Source: Cryomorphaceae bacterium (GTDB taxonomy: Bacteria; Bacteroidota; Bacteroidia; Flavobacteriales; Flavobacteriaceae). Taken from it: 44,358 nt of DNA. The position numbers and the translations under genes are program-made. The DNA lies in assembly GCA_003331265.1 (NCBI GenBank), contig QOPV01000001.1:1-44358 (forward strand), given 5' to 3'. This document shows, in pieces, positions 17,001-25,112 of this stretch. The notes beneath the pieces were generated by a model. The model was not told the origin of the DNA. It saw nothing but the letters and a program-made list of their open reading frames with translations, and made no database searches. Every line of letters starts with the position of its first letter. Position 1 is the first letter of the stretch.

Positions 17001-17714
17001 GAAATTTGTTTTTTTATAATATGAAGGTAGATCTGCTATTGACGGTGCAAATTGTTCGATATTTGGACCCTCTACAAACGCTACATTGTCCTTGTAGGCT
17101 GAAACAATTTCATTAGGATTTAAAAGTGATGTTTTTTTTATTAATTTGAACAGTGAGGCTTCTTTTTCTTTTTCATCAATAATAAATTTACCATTGAATA
17201 TTTTATGCCTACAGTGTTCAGAATTAACTTGAGAAAAACCAAAAACTTCAGAATCAGTTAGTTTTCTTTTAATTTTTATTGATAGGTTTTCTAAGTAATC
17301 TATCTCCTCCTTACTCAAAGCTAAACCTTCCTTAATATTATAACTTTTAATATCATCAATTTCTATTAGTGGATCGGGGTTTATAGAGTTCTTAAAAATG
17401 TCTTGATTTAACCCATCGTATATTTCGAATAACATAGGGTCAAATTTTTGTGAAGATTTTAGAATTGGAGTATAAAATTCAATTCGTAAAATTCCATTTA
17501 TAGACATATTTTGAGTTATTTCAACCGCATTAGTACTCCAGGGACTAACCATTGTTTTTTTTGGCCCTAAAAATTTTTTTGAAGAAATTTCAGAATAATT
17601 TAAAAATCTACTAACAAACAACCACTCTAACTTGGAAATGTTTTTTGAATCTAAAGTTTCAGAAGAATCTACTGCGTAAATTAATTCATTTTTATCTTTA
17701 AAGAAAAGAACCAT
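14076..17714 (-). CDS. purL: Phosphoribosylformylglycinamidine synthase, single-chain PurL
   Basis: 1212 residues, the large form that joins the FGAM synthase and its glutaminase in one chain. An N-terminal PurS-like domain is followed by the SEHCRH motif near 166-171, the [25 protein letters not shown] ATP/metal region, two AIRS-like halves, and a class I glutamine amidotransferase with GVCNGCQL (nucleophile Cys near 1060) and the HGEGKF and PHLERS motifs at the end. It converts FGAR, glutamine and ATP to FGAM in purine synthesis. The gene stands alone between the MarR operon and rsmB. Its stop overlaps a 9-base A/T-rich inverted repeat (about 14063-14084) next to the operator. The start MVLFFK agrees with the family. 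Confidence 0.97.
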   Translation of the reverse strand: [1212 protein letters not shown]

Positions 17715-17742
17715 TAAGGAGAATTAAATTTTAAATTTTAAT

Positions 17743-17750
17743 CAAAAATA
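17743..17750 (-). promoter_or_regulatory. -7 box TATTTTTG upstream of purL
   Basis: TATTTTTG on the minus strand matches TAnnTTTG and lies 28 bases before the purL ATG. A TTTG exists upstream but at only 12 bases, shorter than the usual 17-20, so the promoter is only partly supported. Confidence 0.35.
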
Positions 17751-17822
17751 TAAGAAAAAAATCAAACTAGATCTGTTAAAATATAAATTTAAATAACGAT
17801 TATAAAATACTTATTAACATGT

Positions 17823-19034
17823 TTATTTTAAGCTAAGCCTAGCCATATAAAACCCATCAAACCCTGAGATTAATGGGCTAATTTTTTTTTCTTCTTCCAA
17901 CGTAAAATCTTTACCTTCCTCAGATTTCAAAAAACTTTGAATTTGGTATTCATTTTCTGAGGGTAATATAGAACATGTAGCATATACCATTTTCCCATTT
18001 TTTTTTATCAATTTTGAATATTTTTTCAATATTTCTAATTGAGTATCTTTTATTTTATTTAGAAAATCAGGTTGCAATTTCCATTTTGAGTCTGGGTTTC
18101 TTCTTAAAACCCCTAACCCAGAACAGGGAGCATCAATGAGTAACCGATCTACTTTTCCTTTTAATCTTTTAATTGACTTACTGTTTTCAATTAATTTAGT
18201 TTCAATATTAAAGGCACTATTTCTTTTAGCTCTTTTTTTTAATTGAACTAATTTATGTTTATAAATATCCATAGCAATTATTTGTCCTTTATTTTTTGAT
18301 AAAGCTGACAAATGGAGTGTTTTACCGCCAGCACCGGCGCAAACATCACAAATTTTCATTCCAGGATCAATTTTCAAAAAGGGTGCTACAAGTTGAGATG
18401 AGGCATCTTGTATTTCAAAAAGTCCCATTTGAAAAGAATTTTTTTTAAAAAGACTAGCTCTTTCTTTTAATCTTAAAGCGTCAGGATACCCCTCTATAGT
18501 TTCAGTTAATATCTCTTCATCATTTAAAATTTTTTTTAATTCATTCCTACTAATTTTTAAACTATTAGTTCTCAAAACTACCGGAGCCATTTTATTTAAT
18601 TCTGCGATTTCTTTTTCCCAAATTTTCTCTCCGATTTCTTTACATGCTAATTCGTCAATCCAGTCAGGAACTGATTCCCTAAATTTTCTAATTTTAGAAA
18701 GATTGTCAAATTTACCCTTAATTCTTCTTTTGGGGGTTTCTTGAAATTCTTTCCAATTTGGTAAATTAATTCCTTTTAATACGGCCCATACAGAAAATAT
18801 TCTCCAAATATTTTGATATTTAAATGGCTTTTTAACCTCGGCAATTTCTATATACAATCTTTTCCATCTTATTATCTCATAGCTAGTTTCAGCAATAAAA
18901 CCTCTATCACGACTTCCCCATCTTTTGTCAAGTTTTAGTATTTTTTCAATTGTTTTATCTGCATATAGATCTTGATTAAAGACACCATCAAGTACTTTAA
19001 CTACAGCTAAAACTAAATTTCTGTGGAGACGCAT
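17823..19034 (-). CDS. rsmB: 16S rRNA cytosine-C5 methyltransferase, RsmB-like
   Basis: 403 residues. An N-terminal RNA-binding part (about 1-140) precedes a Rossmann methyltransferase of the NOL1/NOP2/Sun family. The SAM loop is DVCAGAGGKTLHL (230-242), the DAPCSGLG motif holds C304, and ATCSILPSENE holds C354; the two cysteines are those used in m5C chemistry. RsmB methylates C967 of 16S rRNA in E. coli. The N-terminal region is shorter and not clearly NusB-like, so a relative acting on another rRNA or tRNA position is possible. It is transcribed alone, after the sigma-factor cluster. Confidence 0.85.
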   Translation of the reverse strand: MRLHRNLVLAVVKVLDGVFNQDLYADKTIEKILKLDKRWGSRDRGFIAETSYEIIRWKRLYIEIAEVKKPFKYQNIWRIFSVWAVLKGINLPNWKEFQETPKRRIKGKFDNLSKIRKFRESVPDWIDELACKEIGEKIWEKEIAELNKMAPVVLRTNSLKISRNELKKILNDEEILTETIEGYPDALRLKERASLFKKNSFQMGLFEIQDASSQLVAPFLKIDPGMKICDVCAGAGGKTLHLSALSKNKGQIIAMDIYKHKLVQLKKRAKRNSAFNIETKLIENSKSIKRLKGKVDRLLIDAPCSGLGVLRRNPDSKWKLQPDFLNKIKDTQLEILKKYSKLIKKNGKMVYATCSILPSENEYQIQSFLKSEEGKDFTLEEEKKISPLISGFDGFYMARLSLK

Positions 19035-19068
19035 TTGTAAAATTTGCGTAAATATAATGTAATACTCA

Positions 19069-19099
19069 AGTCTTTAAATATTAAAAAAGATTAAAGACT
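19069..19099. terminator. Inverted repeat between the Spy-like gene and rsmB
   Basis: Nine-base arms AGTCTTTAA (19069-19077) and TTAAAGACT (19091-19099) with a 13-base loop follow the stop of the Spy-like gene. It may end the sigma-factor transcript, but the loop is long and no T-run follows the stem. Confidence 0.3.
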
Positions 19100-19106
19100 A
19101 TTAATT

Positions 19107-19556
19107 TTAATTTTCTTTTTTCGATTTTCTAAGTTTTTCCATCATATCTCGTCTGAAATCTTCCTCATAGCGAAATAACATGTAAGTTTTTCTAAATGAC
19201 ATAACTTCTTTAAGTTCTGAGATAAGTTTTCCTCTTATGTCTATTTTTCTCTTTTCAAAATTCATATAATCATCAATAAGCCTAGCAAATTCATCATCGG
19301 TGGGAGAAATATTTCTTAAATTTTTTCTTAGATTATCTTTGTTATTTTTTCGAAGTTTATATAAACTGTCTTCGTAAGATTTGTAAGCATTCCAAAATTC
19401 TGTTTCCGTTTCTGGATCTAAATCTAATTTATCTGTTAAATATAATTTTTTGTAGGCATCGAACTTTTCTTTACTAAGTTTTTCCTCCTGTGCACTAACT
19501 GTATTGATAATTAGTAAAATACTAATAGAGAGTATTATTTTTTTCATATTATTCAA
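19107..19556 (-). CDS. Spy/CpxP-like periplasmic protein
   Basis: 149 residues with a clear signal peptide (MNNMKKIILSISILLIINTVSAQ) and an all-helical, highly charged mature part. The segment beginning LDLDPETETEFWNAYKSYEDSL resembles the LTxxQ-type helices of Bacteroidota Spy/CpxP relatives, and the C-terminal half has many Lys/Arg/Glu heptad-like stretches (FEKRKIDIRGKLISELKEVM). Spy and CpxP are periplasmic chaperones or stress sensors in enterobacteria. It overlaps the preceding membrane-protein gene by 8 bases and completes a sigma factor cassette, so it is probably the sensor or output of that envelope-stress system. The alternative in-frame ATG at residue 4 is equally good as a start. 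Confidence 0.6.
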   Translation of the reverse strand: MNNMKKIILSISILLIINTVSAQEEKLSKEKFDAYKKLYLTDKLDLDPETETEFWNAYKSYEDSLYKLRKNNKDNLRKNLRNISPTDDEFARLIDDYMNFEKRKIDIRGKLISELKEVMSFRKTYMLFRYEEDFRRDMMEKLRKSKKEN

Positions 19557-20016
19557 ATATTAAATTTTCTAAACCTAAAGATGTTTCTATAAAATAGTTT
19601 TCAATATCATTATCTGAAATCAAATTATTGTAATCTAAATCATTCGAATCTAAAAATTCTGTATATTCTGAGTTTTCAATAATTATAAAATCTTGATCCA
19701 CATAATCTATTACATCAGACTTGTTGATATTATTACTGATTTTATCAAAATAATTTGTAATAAATATAAAACCGATAAAAATTGCTGCGATTGATAAGGT
19801 TTTGTAAATATTCTTTTTAATAAATTTTATTTTATTAATATATATTCTATTAAAAATTTGTTGCTTGTCTATTGATTCAAAATAATAATCTGGAACTAAA
19901 AAGCCTCTGGGGTTTTCTTTTTTTATATTAATATTATTTAACTCAAAACGATCGAAATACCCCTCAGGGATCTTGAATCTTTTTTTATCAACTAATATAT
20001 TTTTATAATTCTCCAT
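19549..20016 (-). CDS. Single-span membrane protein, probable anti-sigma factor
   Basis: 155 residues. The cytoplasmic part carries the FKIPEGYFDRFE motif (14-25) and a second VPDYYFESI motif, a form often seen in small Bacteroidota proteins encoded after ECF sigma factors. One transmembrane helix is at about 72-87 (IAAIFIGFIFITNYF), followed by an acidic, Asp/Glu/Asn-rich periplasmic tail. It follows the sigma factor gene by 22 bases and overlaps the next gene by 8. No zinc-binding anti-sigma HxxxCxxC motif is present, so the mechanism would differ from ZAS-type factors. Function is inferred from context; by sequence it is an unrecognised membrane protein. Confidence 0.55.
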   Translation of the reverse strand: MENYKNILVDKKRFKIPEGYFDRFELNNINIKKENPRGFLVPDYYFESIDKQQIFNRIYINKIKFIKKNIYKTLSIAAIFIGFIFITNYFDKISNNINKSDVIDYVDQDFIIIENSEYTEFLDSNDLDYNNLISDNDIENYFIETSLGLENLIFE

Positions 20017-20038
20017 TTATATATTGACAATAGTTTTG

Positions 20039-20590
20039 TTAAAAGGTTTGAATTTTTTCTATTTCAAGTTTAATTTTTTTGACTGCCAAATGATAAGATG
20101 CTTTTAATGCGCCAACAGATGTTCCAAGGATTTCAGAGATATCTTTAAACTTCATGTTTTGCTCATATTTCATTTGAAAAACTAATTTTTGTTTCTTGGG
20201 AAGACTTGCAATAAAAATCTGTAATTGTAATTGTAGAGCATCTCCATCAAAATAAGGGTCTTCCTTTAAATTAATCGCCAAACTATTCATCATTTCTTCA
20301 GAACTTTGAAAGTATTTTTTTGCCTTAAGTTTTAGGAAATTTAATGCTTCATTTGTTGCAATTCTATACATCCATGTGTATAACTTACTGTCTCCTTTAA
20401 ATTTTTTTATTCCTTTAAATATTTTAATAAATGTATTTTGCAATACATCATCAGCGTCATCGTGATTTAATACTATTTTCCTAATATGCCAATACAATGG
20501 TTGCTTATACTGAACTAATAGACTTTTAAATGCTTTCTCCTGAGTACGCCTATCTTTTAATTCATTAATAAGTTTAAACTCTTTATTCAA
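20039..20590 (-). CDS. ECF-type RNA polymerase sigma factor
   Basis: 183 residues with sigma-70 region 2 (about 20-90, including DADDVLQNTFIKIFKGIKKFKGDSKLYTWMYRIATNEALNF) and region 4 (about 125-180, including LPKKQKLVFQMKYEQNMKFKDISEILGTSVGALKASYHLAVKKI). These are the -10 and -35 recognition parts of extracytoplasmic-function sigma factors. It heads a three-gene cluster with a single-span membrane protein and a Spy-like periplasmic protein. It starts 40 bases after the stop of the exporter gene; a 16-base palindrome sits in that gap. Which stress activates it cannot be told from the sequence. Confidence 0.92.
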   Translation of the reverse strand: MNKEFKLINELKDRRTQEKAFKSLLVQYKQPLYWHIRKIVLNHDDADDVLQNTFIKIFKGIKKFKGDSKLYTWMYRIATNEALNFLKLKAKKYFQSSEEMMNSLAINLKEDPYFDGDALQLQLQIFIASLPKKQKLVFQMKYEQNMKFKDISEILGTSVGALKASYHLAVKKIKLEIEKIQTF

Positions 20591-20616
20591 TTAAATATTT
20601 TTATATAAGACAAATA

Positions 20617-20632
20617 AAACCTATGTAGGTTT
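20617..20632. repeat. Palindrome between the exporter gene and the sigma factor gene
   Basis: Seven-base arms AAACCTA and TAGGTTT flank TG. It touches the stop codon of the exporter gene and is followed on the minus strand by TTATTTG, so it may be a weak terminator; its place just upstream of the sigma factor gene also allows an operator role. Confidence 0.35.
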
Positions 20633-22454
20633 AACTAAAAGATTGAAGCTTTATTAATTTTGAATACACACCATTTAATTCAAGTAATTCATCATGCTTA
20701 CCTTTTTCAATAATTTCTCCCTCGTTCATAACTAGGATTAAATTAGCATTTTGAATGGTAGATAACCTGTGTGCTATTATTATTGAAGTTCTGTTTTTCA
20801 TTAAGTTTTCTAAAGCATCTTGAACTAATTTTTCAGATTCTGAATCTAGGGAAGATGTCGCTTCGTCTAAAATCATTATTGGAGGATTGTTTAAAACAGC
20901 CCTCGCAATTGAAATTCGTTGTTTTTGACCTCCAGATAATTTACCACCTCCGTCACCAACGTTAGAATTAAAATTATTTTCTATTTTATGGATAAATTCA
21001 TTTGCATTAGCAATTTTTGCTGCTTCAATAATTAAATTAGAATCTGCTTTCAAATTTGATAATGTAATGTTTTTTGAAATAGAATCGTTAAATAGAATAG
21101 AGTCCTGAGTTACAAGACCAATTAAATTTCTTAAATCATTTTTTGCTAAATCCTTAATATTGATTCCATCAATTTTAATTTCTCCAGCTGAGACATCATA
21201 AAATCTGGGAATTAGATTAGCTATAGTGGATTTTCCACTTCCTGATTGCCCCACAATTGCTATAGTATTTCCTTTTTTAATTTTAAAAGATAAATTCTTT
21301 AAAACGATTTCTTTTTCATATTTAAAAGAAACGTTTTCGAAACTCAATTCTTTTTCAAAACTATTTTTATTTATAGGATTCTTTGTATCTATAATTGTAG
21401 ATTTAGATTCAAGAATCTCCATTACTCTTTCTGCTGCCGCATTTCCTTTTTTAATAGAATATGAAGCTTTGCTTATGGCTTTTGCAGGTGTTAAAACGCC
21501 ATATGCTAAACCCATATAAGTTAAAAAAGCAGCAGGTTTTAATTCTAAATCTACTAAAACTAATTGTCCACCATACCAAAGAAGGACACCAATAACGGAA
21601 ATCCCTAAAAACTCACTCAGTGGACTTGCTAAGTTTTGACGATTAATTAGTTTGTTGGAATAATTATAAAATTTATTATTAGTTTTTTTAAATCGATTAA
21701 CAAAAAATAATTCAGCAACGAAACCTTTTATTATTTTAAGACCTTGTAAGGTTTCCTCAGTAATAGATAATATTTCTGCTTGCTCTTGTTGAACTATATT
21801 TGAGGTGTCTTTTAATGACTTACCAATTAAAGATATTATAAAACCTGAAAGTGGTATAAAAAACAGTACAAAGGCAGTTAATTTAAAGCTAATTAAAAAC
21901 ATAGCTAAAATAGTAAAGAAAATAGTTAAAGGCTCTCTCACTATTAATTCTAAAACGGATAAAAAAGAATGTTGTATTTCTAAAACATCTGCTGTAATTC
22001 TAGAAATCACATCACCTTTTTTTTTCTCAGAAAAGTAGGGAAGAGGAAGACTAATAATTTTCTTATATACATTTTCTCTAAGGTCTTTTAATACACCATT
22101 TCTCAAAAAAGTTATGAAATACATTGCTATATAGTTAAAGAAATTTTTGAAAAAGAAAAGTATAATTATTATTGAAATAACAAAAATTAATGCTTTTTTT
22201 GGGTCATCTCCAGAGAAGGTGCTGACTTGGAAGTTAAGCCACTCTTCTAAATCATTTCCAAAACTAGAGAGGTTGTTAAATTCAGGATTTGTATAAGTTC
22301 TTTTATTGTCGCCAAATAAGACTTCTAACATTGGCATTAATGATAAAAATGAAAGAGCACTAAAAAATGCGTAAAGTATATTGAAAAATATATTTAAAAA
22401 AATATATTTTTTGTAAGGATTGGCGAACTTGAAAATTTTTTTAAAGTAAGTCAT
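20631..22454 (-). CDS. msbA: MsbA-type ABC exporter (half-transporter)
   Basis: 607 residues: an N-terminal six-helix exporter domain (about 1-330) and a nucleotide-binding domain (about 355-600) with Walker A GQSGSGKS, the Q-loop region VTQDSI, signature LSGGQKQR, Walker B and D-loop MILDEATSSLDS, and the H-loop IIIAHRLS. This fits the MsbA class, which flips lipid A and phospholipids across the inner membrane. It comes 2 bases after a phosphohexomutase gene and in the same run as a GT2 glycosyltransferase, supporting an envelope-lipid or glycolipid substrate. A multidrug exporter cannot be excluded by sequence alone. Confidence 0.85.
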   Translation of the reverse strand: MTYFKKIFKFANPYKKYIFLNIFFNILYAFFSALSFLSLMPMLEVLFGDNKRTYTNPEFNNLSSFGNDLEEWLNFQVSTFSGDDPKKALIFVISIIIILFFFKNFFNYIAMYFITFLRNGVLKDLRENVYKKIISLPLPYFSEKKKGDVISRITADVLEIQHSFLSVLELIVREPLTIFFTILAMFLISFKLTAFVLFFIPLSGFIISLIGKSLKDTSNIVQQEQAEILSITEETLQGLKIIKGFVAELFFVNRFKKTNNKFYNYSNKLINRQNLASPLSEFLGISVIGVLLWYGGQLVLVDLELKPAAFLTYMGLAYGVLTPAKAISKASYSIKKGNAAAERVMEILESKSTIIDTKNPINKNSFEKELSFENVSFKYEKEIVLKNLSFKIKKGNTIAIVGQSGSGKSTIANLIPRFYDVSAGEIKIDGINIKDLAKNDLRNLIGLVTQDSILFNDSISKNITLSNLKADSNLIIEAAKIANANEFIHKIENNFNSNVGDGGGKLSGGQKQRISIARAVLNNPPIMILDEATSSLDSESEKLVQDALENLMKNRTSIIIAHRLSTIQNANLILVMNEGEIIEKGKHDELLELNGVYSKLIKLQSFS

Positions 22455-22456
22455 TT

Positions 22457-24169
22457 TTAAAATTTGAATTCGTTCACAAGAACATCTATTTTTTTTTCTA
22501 AAATTTTGTTAGAAATTTTAAACATTTTTTTTGATTTTAGTTTCATGTTTACACTAAAGTAAAACTTTATTTTTGGTTCAGTCCCACTTGGTCTAATTGC
22601 AACTCTTGTGCCATCTTTTGATTCAAAAATTAAAACATTTGATTTAGGAAATTCTAAAACAGATTTCAATCCAGTTTTTAAGTTTAATTGTTCAGATTTT
22701 TCAAAATCTTGAATTAGTATAACTTCAGTTCCTGCCAGCGTATTAATAGGCTTGTTCCTTAAACCTATCATAATGTCTTTGATTTCACTTAAGCCCTTAA
22801 TTCCCTTTTTTTCAACCGATACTAATCTTTCTTTGAAAAAACCATATTTTATGTAACAATTAATTAAATAATCATATAAACTTTCTCCGTTACTTTTACA
22901 TTCTGATCCAAGTTCACATGCTAATAACGAACTGGTAATAGCATCTTTATCTCTCACAAAATCACCAACTAAATATCCATAGCTTTCTTCACCCCCACCA
23001 ATAAATTTTTGATTAGGATAGTCATTAATCATCTTAGCAATCCATTTAAACCCTGTTAATCCAATTTTAAGATCAACGTTGTAAGCTTTTGCTAAATTTT
23101 TTATCATTGGGGTTGAAACAACAGTTGATCCTATAAAATAAGATTGATTTAAATCATTTTTATTTTTACTTAGTAGATACTCTGTTAAAACAATCATTAT
23201 TTGATTTCCGTTTAGAGTAATATACTTTCCATAATCATCTTTTATTCCAATTCCGAGTCTATCGGCGTCAGGATCAGTCCCTATAAAAATATCAGAATCA
23301 TTTGTTTTAGCTAAGCTTAATGCCATTTCTAGGGATTCAGTATCTTCTGGATTTGGAGATTTTACAGTCGGGAAATTCCCATTTGGAACTGCTTGTTCTT
23401 CTACGATTTTTAAATTTTTATATCCAGCTTCTTTTAAAACCTTTGGCCCAATTAAGTGAGAAGTTCCGTGTAAAGGTGTAAAAACAATTTTATATTTATT
23501 TCTGTTAGAAGTTCCAATTTTTCCATTTTTTATTGAATCTTTAATAAAACTATCATCGATATTTTGATCAATTAATTCAATTAACTTATCATTTCTTTTA
23601 AACTTTATATCAGAGTAATTAGTATCCTTAATTTGAACAATTAACTTTTCATCAATTGGAGGAACAATTTGACCTCCATCTTTCCAATATACTTTATATC
23701 CGTTATATTCAGGTGGATTATGAGAAGCTGTAAGTACTATTCCACACAGGCAATTTAATTTGACTAAAGCGTATGAAAGCTCAGGGGTTGGCCTTAAAGA
23801 ACTAAATAAAAAAACTTTTATATTATTTGCACTAAAGATTTCTGTTACTTTATTTGCTAAAAATTCACTTTCATTTCTGCAATCATAAGCAATTACAACC
23901 GATTTAAATTCATTTTTAAAATTTTTATTAATATAGTTGGAGATACCCTGAGTATTTCTACCAAATGTATACTTATTAACTCGGTTTGGTCCTACACCAA
24001 CAATCCCCCTCATTCCTCCCGTTCCAAAGCTTAAATCTGAATAAAAAGAATCATTAAAATCCTTAATATTATTTTTTTTAAGATCATTTACTTTTGAAAT
24101 AGTGTTATGGTCAAAAGGTGGCGAAGTCCAAACAGAACAGTTCTTATCAATTAAGTTTTCTTCACTCAT
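22457..24169 (-). CDS. Phosphohexomutase (phosphoglucomutase/phosphomannomutase)
   Basis: 570 residues with four typical blocks: the phospho-serine loop TASHNPPEYNG (S149), the metal-binding loop GTDPDADRLGIG near 295-306, the sugar-binding loop GGGEESYGYL, and the phosphate-binding RPSGTEPKIKFY near the C-terminus. It interconverts hexose 1- and 6-phosphates to supply nucleotide-sugar synthesis. The length matches the PgcA/Pgm2-like form common in Bacteroidota. Its start overlaps the glycosyltransferase gene by 8 bases, so the two are translated together, and the MsbA-type exporter follows. Glucose versus mannose specificity is not clear. Confidence 0.93.
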   Translation of the reverse strand: MSEENLIDKNCSVWTSPPFDHNTISKVNDLKKNNIKDFNDSFYSDLSFGTGGMRGIVGVGPNRVNKYTFGRNTQGISNYINKNFKNEFKSVVIAYDCRNESEFLANKVTEIFSANNIKVFLFSSLRPTPELSYALVKLNCLCGIVLTASHNPPEYNGYKVYWKDGGQIVPPIDEKLIVQIKDTNYSDIKFKRNDKLIELIDQNIDDSFIKDSIKNGKIGTSNRNKYKIVFTPLHGTSHLIGPKVLKEAGYKNLKIVEEQAVPNGNFPTVKSPNPEDTESLEMALSLAKTNDSDIFIGTDPDADRLGIGIKDDYGKYITLNGNQIMIVLTEYLLSKNKNDLNQSYFIGSTVVSTPMIKNLAKAYNVDLKIGLTGFKWIAKMINDYPNQKFIGGGEESYGYLVGDFVRDKDAITSSLLACELGSECKSNGESLYDYLINCYIKYGFFKERLVSVEKKGIKGLSEIKDIMIGLRNKPINTLAGTEVILIQDFEKSEQLNLKTGLKSVLEFPKSNVLIFESKDGTRVAIRPSGTEPKIKFYFSVNMKLKSKKMFKISNKILEKKIDVLVNEFKF

Positions 24170-25112
24170 TTATTAATTTTTCGGAAATTATATATTGCTT
24201 TTCTATTTTTTTATTTCTTAATATAATTTCTCCTAAAAATCCAGCTAGAAAAAATTGTGACCCTATTATCATGGTTGCTAATGCAATATAAAATTCTGGT
24301 CTTTCTGTAATGAGCCTTCCAGATGTTTCAATAAAAAGCTTCTCAATTCCTAGGAATAAAGAGAAAAAGAAACCAATCATTAACATAAAAGTTCCAATAA
24401 GTCCAAAAAAGTGCATTGGTCTTTTACCAAATTTATGAATGAACCAAAGGGTAATTAAATCTAAAAAACCTTTAATAAACCTATCTGCTCCATATTTTGT
24501 TTTACCATGTTTTCTAGGATGGTGTTTTACGATTTTTTCAGAAATATTTTTAAATCCAGCATTTTTAGCAAGAACTGGGATGTATCTGTGCATTCCTCCA
24601 GTTAATTTAATCTCTTTAATTACTGCTTTTTTATAAGCTTTAATTCCACAGTTAAAATCATTTAAATTTATGCCTGAGGTTTTTCTTGCAGCCCAGTTGA
24701 ATATTTTGGATGGAAAATTCTTGAATATAATTGAGTCGAACCTTTTCTTTTTCCATCCAGAAACTAGGTCAAAATTTTCTTTATCAATTTTATTAAACAA
24801 AGAAGGTATTTCGTTCGGATCATCTTGAAGATCAGCATCCATAGTTATAACCACTTCTCCATGTGCTGCCTCAAAACCTGCGTAAAGAGCCTGTGATTTT
24901 CCAAAATTTCTTAAAAACTTTATTCCTATTAAATTTGATGAATTTTTGGAAAGATTTTTAATAATATCCCATGAATTGTCAGTACTTCCGTCATCAACGT
25001 AAATAATTTCAAACTCAATTTTCATGGATAAAACTATTTCAAGAATAGTTTTATTTAATTCTAATAAAGATTCTTGTTCGTTGAATAAAGGGATTACAAT
25101 AGAAAGCTGCAT
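24162..25112 (-). CDS. GT2 glycosyltransferase with C-terminal membrane helices (DPM1/GtrB/ArnC-like)
   Basis: 316 residues. The GT-A domain has IVIPLFNEQESL at 5-16, VDDGSTDNSW at 39-48 and the metal-binding DAD at 92-94 in MDADLQDDP, with FLRNFGKSQALYAGF between. Two transmembrane helices follow at about 233-255 and 275-300. This pattern is that of polyprenyl-phosphate sugar transferases such as GtrB, ArnC and Dpm1, which load a sugar on undecaprenyl phosphate at the cytoplasmic face. It overlaps its upstream neighbour (DUF4199) by one base and its downstream neighbour by 8, a tight operon. The sugar is not known. Confidence 0.9.
   Translation of the reverse strand: MQLSIVIPLFNEQESLLELNKTILEIVLSMKIEFEIIYVDDGSTDNSWDIIKNLSKNSSNLIGIKFLRNFGKSQALYAGFEAAHGEVVITMDADLQDDPNEIPSLFNKIDKENFDLVSGWKKKRFDSIIFKNFPSKIFNWAARKTSGINLNDFNCGIKAYKKAVIKEIKLTGGMHRYIPVLAKNAGFKNISEKIVKHHPRKHGKTKYGADRFIKGFLDLITLWFIHKFGKRPMHFFGLIGTFMLMIGFFFSLFLGIEKLFIETSGRLITERPEFYIALATMIIGSQFFLAGFLGEIILRNKKIEKQYIISEKLINE

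Noticed and set aside
21226-21519. Antisense open frame of about 97 codons inside the MsbA-type exporter
   Set aside because: It is fully covered by the conserved nucleotide-binding domain gene, with no domain of its own.
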